From positions 446,654-510,653 of the forward strand of contig NZ_QJTD01000002.1 of NCBI RefSeq assembly GCF_003217215.1: 64,000 nt of DNA, in the 5' to 3' direction. A program made the position numbers and the translations under genes. Numbering within the stretch: the first letter of the stretch is position 1; each line of letters starts with the position of its first letter. Below the pieces are notes generated by a model. It saw only the letters and a program-made list of their open reading frames with translations. It had not been told where the DNA came from and made no database searches. The DNA comes from Winogradskyella epiphytica (GTDB lineage: Bacteria; Bacteroidota; Bacteroidia; Flavobacteriales; Flavobacteriaceae). Below, in pieces: positions 9,309-18,862 of the stretch.

Positions 9309-9340
9309 AAAAGATTCCTGCGCAAGTGGGAATCTTTTTT
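9309..9340 (+). terminator. Intrinsic terminator
   Basis: AAGATTCC (9311-9318) pairs with GGAATCTT (9329-9336), with a 10-nt loop and eight T residues after the stem. It ends the secreted-protein transcript and faces the convergent flippase gene. Confidence 0.85.
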
Positions 9341-9378
9341 TTATTCAATTTTAAAAGTTCATGATTAAAACATATCTA

Positions 9379-10839
9379 CTATTTCAATCTTAGGTACTTC
9401 TTAATTTGATATGAAATATCTTCAGATACATCCAACTTATAAATTAGACCAAAATAGATAACACCTATTAAACTCGATTTTAAAATGATATTGATAACAG
9501 GGTGAAATGGAAATTCCCAAAAATATAATCCTACTACTAACAAAATCAATGTTACGGCTATTTTCAATGAGCCAATTGTAAAAGGCAACATGTTAAATTT
9601 TTGTTTAACAAATAAAATTTTGATAGTGTTATAAATAAATACCGCTAAAAATGTTGCAAACGCTGATCCTTCAATACCAAAAACAGGAATAAATATGGCA
9701 TTTAATACGATAGCCATTATAGCTAATAGAACTCCAAAAAATAGAACCATACGGTAGTAATCGCTATTAAATAATATGGCGTTATTATTCCCTAAACTAT
9801 TATCGTAGAGTTTCGCTAAACTTACAATAAGCACTACAAAAAGTCCACCTGTAAATTTCTCAGGAAGAATTTCATAAAGTTGATTGATATTGAGAATAAT
9901 CAATAGAAATATAAAACCACTTACTACCAACAGGGTCATAGAACTACGTTTGTATAAATCTTCTAAAGCTACCTTATTCTTTTCATTAAGGTATTTAGCC
10001 GTTAAAGGCAGCATTATTTGGTGCATTGCACGTTGCGGAACGGCAATGACAGTGGCAATAAAAATAGCAACACTATAATAAGCTACTTGTTCAATATCTG
10101 GTAACATTAAACCAATCATAAACTTATCAATATCCAAAATAAGCATGGCTACTGATCCAGCGATAATCATTAAACCAGAATATTTTAAAATAGACGCTCG
10201 GTTTTCAATAGGCTGAAATTTTAATTTAGGAAATCGGACTGTATACGCATAAAACTTCATAATAATCATTCGCAACACATATACTCCAACCATTGCAACT
10301 ATAAAATCATCTACTGATAACCAATCGAAATAGACGGCAAAAAGTAAAATCATTATACATACTCTATGAAATATCTCTTTCATTAAATTCCCAAACACCG
10401 TTTGAAGCTGCACTTTGGTCCAAGCAAAAAATATTTCAAAATAAGCCATTGCAATCGCTAAGATGAAAATATGCCAGACATAATTTTCAACGATTTGATT
10501 TTCATTTGTTAGCCAATGAACAATACTATCATAAGCCAAATAGCCAATAAAAGCAGTTGGTATAATAAATAGCATTGGAAGCAATAACATCAAGGTTAGA
10601 AAACTGTTGATGCTATTTTTGGTTTTAAAAGTTGAATAAAACTTAATAATAGAATTATGTACGCCAAATGCCATAAAGGGCATCATAATATTGGCCGCTG
10701 AGAGCAAAAAGGCCACTAGGCCATAGTATTCATCCGTTAAAAAGTTAGTGTAAAGAAACAGCGTATTAATAGCGCCAATACCAAAGCCTAAATATGTAGT
10801 GATGGTATTTTTAAAAGATTGGTTTAATACGATTCCCAT
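9379..10839 (-). CDS. Polysaccharide/lipid-linked glycan flippase (MOP superfamily, Wzx-like)
   Basis: The 486-aa protein is almost entirely hydrophobic, with about 14 predicted membrane helices separated by short basic loops, as in Wzx/RfbX-type flippases. It starts MGIVLNQSFKNTITTYLGFGIG, the amphipathic entry helix common in the family. Such proteins move lipid-linked oligosaccharides across the inner membrane. It is the last gene of a minus-strand cluster (DUF4834, YfhO, glycosyltransferase, flippase), 88 nt after the glycosyltransferase, which supports an envelope-glycan role. The substrate cannot be told. Confidence 0.88.
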   Translation of the reverse strand: MGIVLNQSFKNTITTYLGFGIGAINTLFLYTNFLTDEYYGLVAFLLSAANIMMPFMAFGVHNSIIKFYSTFKTKNSINSFLTLMLLLPMLFIIPTAFIGYLAYDSIVHWLTNENQIVENYVWHIFILAIAMAYFEIFFAWTKVQLQTVFGNLMKEIFHRVCIMILLFAVYFDWLSVDDFIVAMVGVYVLRMIIMKFYAYTVRFPKLKFQPIENRASILKYSGLMIIAGSVAMLILDIDKFMIGLMLPDIEQVAYYSVAIFIATVIAVPQRAMHQIMLPLTAKYLNEKNKVALEDLYKRSSMTLLVVSGFIFLLIILNINQLYEILPEKFTGGLFVVLIVSLAKLYDNSLGNNNAILFNSDYYRMVLFFGVLLAIMAIVLNAIFIPVFGIEGSAFATFLAVFIYNTIKILFVKQKFNMLPFTIGSLKIAVTLILLVVGLYFWEFPFHPVINIILKSSLIGVIYFGLIYKLDVSEDISYQIKKYLRLK

Positions 10840-10927
10840 AGTGCTACAAATTACAACTCTATTTATTACAAATTGAGTAGTGACAAATACTTAATTTCAA
10901 AATTTAGATAAAATGATAAGTCAATAA

Positions 10928-12217
10928 TTATAATGATTGAATCAACTCAGCTAATTTTTGAGTTAAGGCTCGTCGACTATAAGGTTGTAGTCCGATGGCG
11001 TGAACCTTTAAGTTATGATTCTGAAAAGCCTCAAAATAGCCTAAAATTTGAGATTTTAACTCAGCTTTTTGATGATAATTAAAATAGCTTCCTGTATTGG
11101 TAGATTTGATAATATGTTCCACATCCGAATCCTTTGGACCTAAAGCCAAAATTGGAGTTTCTGAAATCATATATTCAAAAATTTTTCCAGGAATAATCGC
11201 TTTTGTTTCTGCTGAATCAATTTCAATTAATAATAAAATTTGCGATTTCATTTGAAACTTAATCGCTTCATCATGACTAACATATCCAACAATACTTAGA
11301 TGTTGTTTTAACCCATTTTGATGGATTGACTCTACGACATCATCACTAACCACACCAACAAGTTGCAATTGGAATACTTTTGAAAACTCATCATTTTCTT
11401 TAATCAATTCTGAAAGCGTTTTCCATAATACCACTGGATTTCTTTCCGATAATAACGAACCAATATGAGAAAGCGTAAATAAATCATCCTTCCCCTCTAC
11501 TCTCACCGAATGTGAATCATATCCATTCGTAATTACTGTAATAGGTTGCTTGGTTTTGACTTGAAATTCGTTTTTCGTATAATTACTCGTAACGATAATT
11601 TCATCGGCTGTATTAAATACGGACTGCTCTAATTCTAGATGTTTAGCTCTAGAAGCACTTGTGAGCTTTAATTCTTTATGATAACCTATAGTTGTCCACG
11701 GATCTCTAAAATCTGCTAACCATTTTACTCCTATTCGCGCTTTTAACTGAAGTCCGATGAGATGTAAACTGTGAGGTGGACCTGTGGTTATTATAGTTTC
11801 TATTTGATGCTCTTTAATGTATTCCGCCAAAAATTTCACCGAAGGTTGTATCCAATTTTTACGTGCATCTGGAATAAAATAATTTCCCCTTACATAAAGC
11901 ATCGCTTTTTCTATCAAGGATTGCTTTTTAGCTTTAGGAATCACTCCCGAACTAATTTTTTTAGCACTTCCTTTTGAAAACCAATTAGCTAAACCATAAG
12001 GTTCGCTAATGGGTTGTTTTAAAATAGATATGTTCTTAGGAATTTCATCAACTAAACTTTCATCAATAATGGGATAGTTGGGATTTTCAGGACAATAGAC
12101 AATAGGCTCAATACCGAATTCCGGTAAGTACTTCACAAATTTCAACCAACGTTGAACGCCAGGACCTCCTGCTGGTGGCCAATAATAAGTGATAATAAGT
12201 ACTTTTTTTGAAGCCAT
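10928..12217 (-). CDS. Glycosyltransferase, GT4-like (GT-B fold)
   Basis: The 429-aa protein starts with the Rossmann strand KKVLIITYYWPPAGGPGVQRW, whose Gly-rich acceptor-side loop is typical of GT4 enzymes. The C-terminal half carries the sugar-nucleotide-binding domain (LSHIGSLLSERNP, then IPGKIFEYMISETPILALG, which contains the conserved E-x7-E-like segment). It is expected to transfer an activated sugar at the cytoplasmic face of the membrane. It begins 2 nt after the yfhO-like stop and is followed by the flippase, so the three are an operon. Donor and acceptor are unknown. Confidence 0.88.
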   Translation of the reverse strand: MASKKVLIITYYWPPAGGPGVQRWLKFVKYLPEFGIEPIVYCPENPNYPIIDESLVDEIPKNISILKQPISEPYGLANWFSKGSAKKISSGVIPKAKKQSLIEKAMLYVRGNYFIPDARKNWIQPSVKFLAEYIKEHQIETIITTGPPHSLHLIGLQLKARIGVKWLADFRDPWTTIGYHKELKLTSASRAKHLELEQSVFNTADEIIVTSNYTKNEFQVKTKQPITVITNGYDSHSVRVEGKDDLFTLSHIGSLLSERNPVVLWKTLSELIKENDEFSKVFQLQLVGVVSDDVVESIHQNGLKQHLSIVGYVSHDEAIKFQMKSQILLLIEIDSAETKAIIPGKIFEYMISETPILALGPKDSDVEHIIKSTNTGSYFNYHQKAELKSQILGYFEAFQNHNLKVHAIGLQPYSRRALTQKLAELIQSL

Positions 12218-12219
12218 AA

Positions 12220-14658
12220 CTAAGCTTTCGCATTTCGTCGTTTTAATTCATAGAAAACGCCAAACAATAGTAGTAAACCTAGGACAGCTGAACTTGCTAA
12301 AGCAATTTTACTACCAGTTTCAACCACTTTCGGTTCGAACTTAAATTCTATAGCATGAGCTCCTTTAGGAATTTCTAAGGCTCTTAATACATAATTCACA
12401 CGGAAATGCGGTACTAAGTTACCATCTATATATGCATTCCAACCTTGACTGTAATAAACTTCAGAGAATACTGCTAAACCGTCGTTAGAATTGTTTGATT
12501 CATATTTTAAATAATTCGGTTTAAATTCCTTTAATTCAATTGAAGCTAAAGAATCTAATAGATAACTCGGTTTCAATTTATTTTCTGTCTGCACAGACTT
12601 CTCTAAAACAGCAGTTGTCTTCGTGTTTAAACTATCTAAAGCTACAATTTCTTCGTTTGCGCTTTCAACCACTTTCAAGCTTGAAACAAACCAAGCATTT
12701 CCGTTAGCATCAGTATTTGTATAAGGAAAAATAGTATTTTGATCTTCAGCAATGATGTATTTCGTATTAAGCATATTAAGAACATTCATATTATTTTGAT
12801 AAACATGAAACTCTAATAACTCATTCATACGACCTAATTTCGCCGCATGATACCCTAATAGTGAATTATGATAATAAGCCGCTTTCGCTGGCATTCTTTG
12901 ACCTTGAGAAGACATATCAAATACCCTGAAGTGCCCTTTGTCTTTCATGATTTCTAAATCGGCACTATTAGGCTGATAAGGCTTATCGACATTAATTGCG
13001 GAAACAAAATTATCATTGTTTACATACTGGCGGTCTACTAGAACTAAATCGAAAAGAATAAGTGCTGCGAAGACTACGACTACTAAGGTCTCTGATAACT
13101 TCTTCTTTAAGAATAAGTAAACGGTTCCTGCAGAAAGTAATACTAAAACTAAGGTTCTTAAGGTATCTGAAGTCATTAGAGCTTTTCTATCTTCAATAAC
13201 AGCATCTATAAATTGTGGTCCGTAAGCCTGAATATACTGGTCGTCTCTAAAACTCTCAAAATCGAATAATGTAGATTTAAACAGTAAAAAGGTTAAAGCT
13301 AAGCCAGCAGTTATACCCACCGAGTACAGTAGAGCTTTTAGTTTCTCTTCGTCTTTCTCATAATCATTAAACAATCTAACTAATGCGAAAATGCCTAAAA
13401 CAGGAATACACAACTCTAGAATAACTTGAATAGAACTCACGGCTCTAAACTTATTGTATAAAGGCACGAAATCAATAAAGAAGTCAGTTAATAGTCCAAA
13501 ATTCTTTCCATAAGATAATAGTAGTGACAAAACAGTACCTCCGACAAGCCACCATTTTAATCTACCTTTTACCAAAAATAAACCTAATACAAAAAGGAAA
13601 ATAATCACTGCTCCGACGTAAGCAGGCGCTTCAACTATGGGTTGATCTCCCCAATACATTGGCGCATGTCTCGCCGCATCTAAAGCTTCCATTGGCGAAG
13701 CTCCTAAACGAATATAGGCTTTGTAAGTTTCAGAATCTTTACCAACATCTTCAGAGTTTCCACCTCCCATAAATTTTGGAATGTAAAGGTTAAATGTCTC
13801 CAAAATACCATAGCTATATTCTGTAATATAATCTTTACTTAGTCCTGAAGTCGCTTCCTTAGGAGAACCATCGGGATTGATGGTTAAATCACTTTTGCCA
13901 CGAGTGGTTTCTTTAACATATTCTTGAGTGGCCATTATGTTAGTTGCATTTAAACCAACGGCGATAATAGCTGCCATAGATAATAAACCAACAGATTTGA
14001 AGAAATGAGGTAAAAGTTGCTTCTTATAGGCATCTATCAAATAAGCTAGTCCTAGAACTAAAACTAATAGCAATAGGTAATAAGTCATCTGGAAATGATT
14101 AGCAACAATTTCTAAGCCTAGTGCTATGGTCGTCAGTAAAAACCCGAGAATATACTTTTTTCTAAAGGTGAGGATTATCCCGGCTAAAACTAATGGCATA
14201 TATGCGATAGCATGAGCTTTTGCATTATGTCCAACACCAAGTATTATAATGAGATAAGTAGAAAAACCAAAGGCTAAAGCGCCAAGAGCGGCAAGTTTAA
14301 AATCGACTTTTAACGACAATAACAGGATATAAAAACCAATAAAATAAAGGAACAAATAATCAGCCGGTCTAGGTAAAAATCGTAATGTTAAATCTAACTT
14401 TTTTATGTAATTATGGGGATACTTTGCTCCTAATTGATAGGTAGGCATTCCCCCAAAAGCACTATTGGTCCAATAAGTTTCTTCACCAGTAGTCTTGGCA
14501 AACTCTTTATGTTGTTGAGCCATACCAATATAGTGCATAATGTCACTTTGGTTGATTTTCTTACCTTGTAAAACAGGGCTGAAATAAGCTAAGGATAATG
14601 CTACAAATCCTATTAAAATTAAGACATGTGGTAATAAACGTTTAATAGAAAATGACAT
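12220..14658 (-). CDS. YfhO-family membrane protein (glycosyltransferase-like)
   Basis: The 812-aa protein has about 12 membrane helices in the first 550 residues, large loops after helices 1 and 6, a soluble domain at about residues 560-780 facing the periplasm, and a last helix near the C-terminus. The N-terminal loop (INQSDIMHYIGMAQQ) and the FGGMPTYQLG segment are typical of YfhO proteins, which resemble GT-C transferases that use lipid-linked sugars. In Gram-positive bacteria YfhO glycosylates lipoteichoic acid; in Bacteroidota the target is not established. It sits directly upstream of a cytoplasmic glycosyltransferase. Confidence 0.85.
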   Translation of the reverse strand: MSFSIKRLLPHVLILIGFVALSLAYFSPVLQGKKINQSDIMHYIGMAQQHKEFAKTTGEETYWTNSAFGGMPTYQLGAKYPHNYIKKLDLTLRFLPRPADYLFLYFIGFYILLLSLKVDFKLAALGALAFGFSTYLIIILGVGHNAKAHAIAYMPLVLAGIILTFRKKYILGFLLTTIALGLEIVANHFQMTYYLLLLVLVLGLAYLIDAYKKQLLPHFFKSVGLLSMAAIIAVGLNATNIMATQEYVKETTRGKSDLTINPDGSPKEATSGLSKDYITEYSYGILETFNLYIPKFMGGGNSEDVGKDSETYKAYIRLGASPMEALDAARHAPMYWGDQPIVEAPAYVGAVIIFLFVLGLFLVKGRLKWWLVGGTVLSLLLSYGKNFGLLTDFFIDFVPLYNKFRAVSSIQVILELCIPVLGIFALVRLFNDYEKDEEKLKALLYSVGITAGLALTFLLFKSTLFDFESFRDDQYIQAYGPQFIDAVIEDRKALMTSDTLRTLVLVLLSAGTVYLFLKKKLSETLVVVVFAALILFDLVLVDRQYVNNDNFVSAINVDKPYQPNSADLEIMKDKGHFRVFDMSSQGQRMPAKAAYYHNSLLGYHAAKLGRMNELLEFHVYQNNMNVLNMLNTKYIIAEDQNTIFPYTNTDANGNAWFVSSLKVVESANEEIVALDSLNTKTTAVLEKSVQTENKLKPSYLLDSLASIELKEFKPNYLKYESNNSNDGLAVFSEVYYSQGWNAYIDGNLVPHFRVNYVLRALEIPKGAHAIEFKFEPKVVETGSKIALASSAVLGLLLLFGVFYELKRRNAKA

Positions 14659-14759
14659 GAGAATGCTTTAAATTAAATGATTCTGAAAAGTAGTTAATTT
14701 TTTTGAAACATTATTAGAGAAGACCTTCTATAAGTTGATAGAAGCAAGTATCAAAGTAG

Positions 14760-15032
14760 TTATTCGATTTCTTCGTAATCGATGTATTCCCCTACTTTAT
14801 CATTAGATGTATTAGATTTATTTGGCATTTTATCAATTACCGTCTCTCCTTCCTTATGCCTTTGTTGCTGCTTTTGTTGATTTGGATTTTGAAAACCACC
14901 AAATTGCTCACCAAATTTTTGTTCAGCTTTTTTAGCCACAAAACGCAATAATAATGGTGCAAACAATCGAGCTAATATCTTAAAGCCGAAGTAAAAAAGT
15001 AATATAATTAAAATAGTTCTCAATAATCCCAT
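14760..15032 (-). CDS. DUF4834-family small membrane protein
   Basis: The 90-aa protein has one N-terminal membrane helix (LLRTILIILLFYFGFKI), a basic amphipathic stretch, a Gln-rich linker and the conserved acidic end KVGEYIDYEEIE that marks DUF4834. Its function is unknown. It is the first gene of the minus-strand run leading into yfhO (101 nt gap), the glycosyltransferase and the flippase, and has a TAnnTTTG box upstream, so it may head that operon. Confidence 0.8.
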   Translation of the reverse strand: MGLLRTILIILLFYFGFKILARLFAPLLLRFVAKKAEQKFGEQFGGFQNPNQQKQQQRHKEGETVIDKMPNKSNTSNDKVGEYIDYEEIE

Positions 15033-15069
15033 GGACTAAGCTTCTTGAATGATAAACATAATGAATAGT

Positions 15070-15077
15070 CAAAAATA
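15070..15077 (-). promoter_or_regulatory. Candidate -7 box for the DUF4834-yfhO operon
   Basis: The minus strand reads TATTTTTG, matching TAnnTTTG, 37 nt upstream of the DUF4834 start. Confidence 0.45.
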
Positions 15078-15131
15078 CAATTATACTCATTTATAATCCG
15101 TTATTATTCCTTAAAAAAACTATAAAATATC

Positions 15132-15139
15132 TATATTTG
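15132..15139 (+). promoter_or_regulatory. Candidate -7 box for the beta-barrel gene at 15210
   Basis: TATATTTG matches TAnnTTTG and lies about 70 nt before the ATG. Confidence 0.45.
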
Positions 15140-15209
15140 ACTTTAAACTTCTACAATCCGAATGGATTTGATAACCTAAATAATAAGAAGTTTATTAAAC
15201 TCTGATAAC

Positions 15210-16172
15210 ATGCTGAAACTCAAATCAACGCTTGTATTTATATTTTCAATCTTTATCACATCTGCTTATGCACAGTATACCGAAGTGATTAATTCTAATC
15301 GTCCTGGAGTCTCTAAAAGTGCTTTCTCCGTAGGAACTGGAGTCTATCAGTTTGAAGCAGGAGCTTTTACCGTAAATGAAGAACACTCGCTTATGAACTA
15401 TGAAGTTTCAGGATTTGGTCTTGACTTCGCTTTAAGAGCTGGCTTATTATTGGAAGAATTAGAATTGTCTGTAGAAGGTATTTATCAAAATGATAATATT
15501 ACTTTTAACAGTAGTTCAATTCCAGTTGAAGATAAGCGGGCTAATTTCAAAAATCTAACCGTAGGCGCAAAATATTTAGTTTACGATCCGTATAAAAATT
15601 CTGAAGAAGAAAAACCGAATTTATATAGCTTTCATGCGAACAATAAATTCAGTTGGAAGTCTTTACTTCCAGCTGTAGCTGTCTATGTAGGTGCTAATTT
15701 CGATACTAAAAATAATCCGTATACAGCACCAGATGTTGAAGGATTTAGTCCAAAGGTTATGATTTCAACTCAAAACAACTTTAATGGAGGTTGGGTTTTT
15801 GTCATGAATTTAATCAAAGACAGAATCGGTTCTGAATATTCCGATTTTCAATATATATTTACTTTAACCCATTCTTTCTCTCCGCAATGGGTAGTATTTG
15901 GTGAAGCTCATGGAATTAGCAGTGATTTTTATGCCGATAATATTTTCAGATTTGGTGGCGCTTATTTATGGACGAAGAATTTTCAATTAGATACAAATAT
16001 TGCATTTAATGCTAAAGATACGCCTACAGTATTCAGTTTAGCCTTCGGCGCCTCATATCGATTAGATTTCCATAAAGATAAAAAGATTGACAACGGTAAT
16101 TCCGCACGTGATGGCAATGGAAAAATGAGAAAAAACAAGAAGAAGAAAAAAGTAGATGATTTTGAATCCTAA
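15210..16172 (+). CDS. Outer-membrane beta-barrel protein, Phenol_MetA_deg-like transporter family
   Basis: The 320-aa protein has a signal peptide (MLKLKSTLVFIFSIFITSAYAQ). The NRPG motif right after the cleavage site and the alternating amphipathic strands that follow are typical of the flavobacterial 'transporter' barrels related to Phenol_MetA_deg. After the last strand (SLAFGASYRLDF) comes a Lys-rich tail (GKMRKNKKKKKVDDFES) that should lie in the periplasm. The substrate is unknown. The GNAT-like gene starts 19 nt later, so the two may be co-transcribed. Confidence 0.75.
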   Translation: MLKLKSTLVFIFSIFITSAYAQYTEVINSNRPGVSKSAFSVGTGVYQFEAGAFTVNEEHSLMNYEVSGFGLDFALRAGLLLEELELSVEGIYQNDNITFNSSSIPVEDKRANFKNLTVGAKYLVYDPYKNSEEEKPNLYSFHANNKFSWKSLLPAVAVYVGANFDTKNNPYTAPDVEGFSPKVMISTQNNFNGGWVFVMNLIKDRIGSEYSDFQYIFTLTHSFSPQWVVFGEAHGISSDFYADNIFRFGGAYLWTKNFQLDTNIAFNAKDTPTVFSLAFGASYRLDFHKDKKIDNGNSARDGNGKMRKNKKKKKVDDFES

Positions 16173-16191
16173 AACAGCTTTCCCTAAATAA

Positions 16192-17310
16192 ATGATAACA
16201 ATAAAAGAAGCCACTTCAAAAAAGGATTTAAAGGCCTTCGTGCAATTTCCTTTTAAAATATATAAAGACTCAAAATATTGGGTTCCACCTATTATAAAAC
16301 AAGAATTAGAAACCTTTAATAAGGATAAAAATCCCATTTTTAAAGATGCCGATGCTCGTTTTTTTCTCGCCTATAAAAACAAGGAAATTGTAGGTAGAGT
16401 TGCTGCCATAATCAATTGGCTAGAAGTTGACAAGCAAGGCATTAAGAAAATGCGTTTTGGTTGGTTCGACTTTATTGATGATTTAGAAGTTAGTAAAGCT
16501 TTATTAGCTACGGTTGAAAATATTGGAAGAGAGCACAATCTATCTTATTCTGAAGGTCCTGTTGGATTCTCTAACCTAGATAAGGTTGGTGTTATGACTG
16601 AAGGTTTTGATCATATTGCTACGATGATAACATGGTATAATCACCCTTATTATGTCGATCATTATAAAGCATTAGGTTATAAAATTGAAAAGGAATATTC
16701 AGAAAGCAGTTTTCCTTTTTCAAATGTAAAGCCAGAATTCTTCAAAAAAGCTCAAGAGTTAATTAAACGTCGTTATAAGATAAGAGCCTTAAAACTGACT
16801 ACAACGGAAGAAGTTATGCCTTACGCTGATCGAATGTTTGATTTATTCAATGAAAGTTATTCTGCCCTATCCTCATTTGTGGAAATCACCGAAATTCAGA
16901 AGGAATATTTTAAAAAGAAATTTATCAGTTTTATAAATCCAGAATACATCCAGTTTGTGGTAAATGATAATGATGATCTCATTGGTTTTGCTATAGTAAT
17001 GCCTCGATTTGCCGAAGCTCTGCAGAAAGCTAAAGGAAAACTGTTTCCTCTTGGATTTACACACATTCTGAAGGCCAAAAAGCATAGTAAGGATGTCATC
17101 TTCTATTTAATCGGAATTCATCCCGATTATCAGAACAAAGGGATTCATGCGGTCATCTTTAATGAATACTATGAAACCTTTACAGAAAAAGGAATTCAAA
17201 CCTGTTACCGAACTCCAGAACTTGAAGACAATTTAGCTATAAAACAAATTTGGAAACATTTTGATCCTAAAGTTTATGCAAGACGAAAAACTTTTGTTAA
17301 GGACCTATAA
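16192..17310 (+). CDS. GNAT-superfamily acyltransferase-like protein
   Basis: The 372-aa protein appears to have two GNAT-like halves. The N-terminal one contains FLAYKNKEIVGRVAAI, and the C-terminal one contains the acyl-CoA binding-like segment YLIGIHPDYQNKGIHAVIF (about residues 306-324), where V/I-x-P-x-x-Q-x-x-G matches GNAT motif A. The substrate is unknown. Some relatives carry an unsupported 'GTP cyclohydrolase' label; nothing in this sequence shows that activity. It is followed by a strong bidirectional terminator. Confidence 0.75.
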   Translation: MITIKEATSKKDLKAFVQFPFKIYKDSKYWVPPIIKQELETFNKDKNPIFKDADARFFLAYKNKEIVGRVAAIINWLEVDKQGIKKMRFGWFDFIDDLEVSKALLATVENIGREHNLSYSEGPVGFSNLDKVGVMTEGFDHIATMITWYNHPYYVDHYKALGYKIEKEYSESSFPFSNVKPEFFKKAQELIKRRYKIRALKLTTTEEVMPYADRMFDLFNESYSALSSFVEITEIQKEYFKKKFISFINPEYIQFVVNDNDDLIGFAIVMPRFAEALQKAKGKLFPLGFTHILKAKKHSKDVIFYLIGIHPDYQNKGIHAVIFNEYYETFTEKGIQTCYRTPELEDNLAIKQIWKHFDPKVYARRKTFVKDL

Positions 17311-17331
17311 AAAAATAAATCTCCTAAAACT

Positions 17332-17370
17332 AAAAACGGCTATCAAATTGAATTTGATAGCCGTTTTTTT
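17332..17370. terminator. Bidirectional intrinsic terminator
   Basis: A very long inverted repeat (17332-17349 with 17351-17368) is built on ACGGCTATCAAATT and its complement, with A and T runs on the outside. It separates the GNAT-like gene from the convergent capB-like gene. Confidence 0.9.
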
Positions 17371-17390
17371 ATGATCTTATGTGTCGATAA

Positions 17391-18650
17391 TTACTCACCC
17401 ATTGAAGCCATTATAGCCGCAGACATTCTTTTATATGTTCCATTAACCAAACGCTCTCTAATAGCATCGAAAGCATCTAATGTTTCTCTTACATCTTCTA
17501 AAGTATGAGTTGCCGTAGGAATCATTCTTAATAGAATCATTCCTTTAGGAATTACAGGATAAACTACAATAGAACAGAATATTCCGTAGTTTTCACGTAA
17601 ATCTCTAACTAAAGCCATAGCTTCAGGAATACTTCCTTCTAAATATACTGGCGTTACACAACTTTGAGTTGTTCCAATATCGAAACCACGTTCTTTTAAT
17701 CCTGATTGTAAAGCATTAACTATTGTCCATAGGTTTTGCTTTAATTCTGGCATTGTACGCAACATATCCAAACGTTTTAATGCACCTACAACAAGTTGCA
17801 TTTGTAAGGACTTAGCGAACATTTGAGAACGTAAGTTATATTTTAAATAATCAATGATTTCTTGATCAGCAGCAATAAAAGCTCCTGTACTCGCCATAGA
17901 CTTTGCAAACGTAGCAAAGTAAACATCGATATCATCTTGAACACCTTGCTCCTCACCTGCTCCAGCTCCTGTTGCACCTAAAGTACCAAATCCATGAGCA
18001 TCATCAACGAAAAGTCTAAAATTGAATTTTTTCTTTAGCGCAACAATTTCTTTTAATCGACCTTGCTCACCTCGCATTCCAAACACTCCTTCAGAAATCA
18101 CTAAGATTCCACCTCCAGTTTGTTCAGCCATTTTAGTAGCGCGCTCTAAATTCTTCTCTAAGCTTTCTACATCGTTGTGCTTATAAGTAAATCGTTTACC
18201 CATATGTAAACGCACACCATCTATAATACAAGCATGTGCATCAACATCGTAAACAATAATATCATCTTTAGATACCAAAGCATCAATGGTAGAAACCATC
18301 CCTTGGTAGCCAAAGTTTAATAAATAAGCTGCTTCTTTCTTGACAAAAGATGCAAGCTCGTTTTGTAATTTTTCGTGAAGATCTGTGTGACCAGACATCA
18401 TACGGGCTCCCATTGGGTATGCCGAGCCGTATTGAGCAGCTGCTTCTGCATCTACTTTTCTAACTTCAGGATGATTCGCTAAACCTAAGTAATCATTGAT
18501 ACTCCAAGTGATCACATCTTTACCTTGAAATTTCATCCTATTAGAAATTTGACCTTCTAATTTAGGGAAAACAAAATATCCTTCAGCTTGAGCAGCCCAT
18601 TTTCCAAGCGGCCCTTTATCTCTATAAATTTTTTCAAATAAATCCTTCAT
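17391..18650 (-). CDS. capB: PLP-dependent alpha-oxoamine synthase; probable cysteate acyltransferase of sulfonolipid synthesis
   Basis: The 419-aa fold-type I enzyme is of the serine palmitoyltransferase/KBL/AONS family. Family residues are His139 (stacks on PLP), Asp217 and His219 in VDDAHGFGTLG, and the Schiff-base Lys250 in TFAKSMAST. In Bacteroidota a member of this family condenses L-cysteate with a fatty acyl group to give 3-keto-capnine, the sulfonolipid precursor. The neighbour at 18863-19900 is a cysteine-synthase-fold enzyme suited to make cysteate, which is why I prefer this to serine palmitoyltransferase or AONS. The family call is firm and the substrate is inferred. It has its own promoter box. 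Confidence 0.7.
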   Translation of the reverse strand: MKDLFEKIYRDKGPLGKWAAQAEGYFVFPKLEGQISNRMKFQGKDVITWSINDYLGLANHPEVRKVDAEAAAQYGSAYPMGARMMSGHTDLHEKLQNELASFVKKEAAYLLNFGYQGMVSTIDALVSKDDIIVYDVDAHACIIDGVRLHMGKRFTYKHNDVESLEKNLERATKMAEQTGGGILVISEGVFGMRGEQGRLKEIVALKKKFNFRLFVDDAHGFGTLGATGAGAGEEQGVQDDIDVYFATFAKSMASTGAFIAADQEIIDYLKYNLRSQMFAKSLQMQLVVGALKRLDMLRTMPELKQNLWTIVNALQSGLKERGFDIGTTQSCVTPVYLEGSIPEAMALVRDLRENYGIFCSIVVYPVIPKGMILLRMIPTATHTLEDVRETLDAFDAIRERLVNGTYKRMSAAIMASMGE

Positions 18651-18741
18651 GCGTGTGCTTTGCTATCAATGGTTTTTTCTACTTTTTATAGCGTATAGAA
18701 ATACCTGTCAATAATTATTAATTTAAAATAGTTAGTGCTTG

Positions 18742-18749
18742 CAAAATTA
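18742..18749 (-). promoter_or_regulatory. Candidate -7 box for the capB-like gene
   Basis: The minus strand reads TAATTTTG, matching TAnnTTTG, about 90 nt upstream of the start codon and downstream of the capA terminator. Confidence 0.45.
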
Positions 18750-18807
18750 GTTAATAATATTATGACAGCATAATTTATTTATTCTATCTATTAACCAAGT
18801 TTTGAAC

Positions 18808-18841
18808 AAAAAAAAACCTATCACGTGTTAGTTATGATAGG
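18808..18841 (-). terminator. Terminator of the capA-like gene
   Basis: On the minus strand CCTATCA (18835-18841) and TGATAGG (18817-18823) form a stem with an 11-nt loop, followed by nine T residues. It implies that the two PLP-enzyme genes are transcribed separately. Confidence 0.8.
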
Positions 18842-18862
18842 CTAATTTCTTTCTTTTATACC

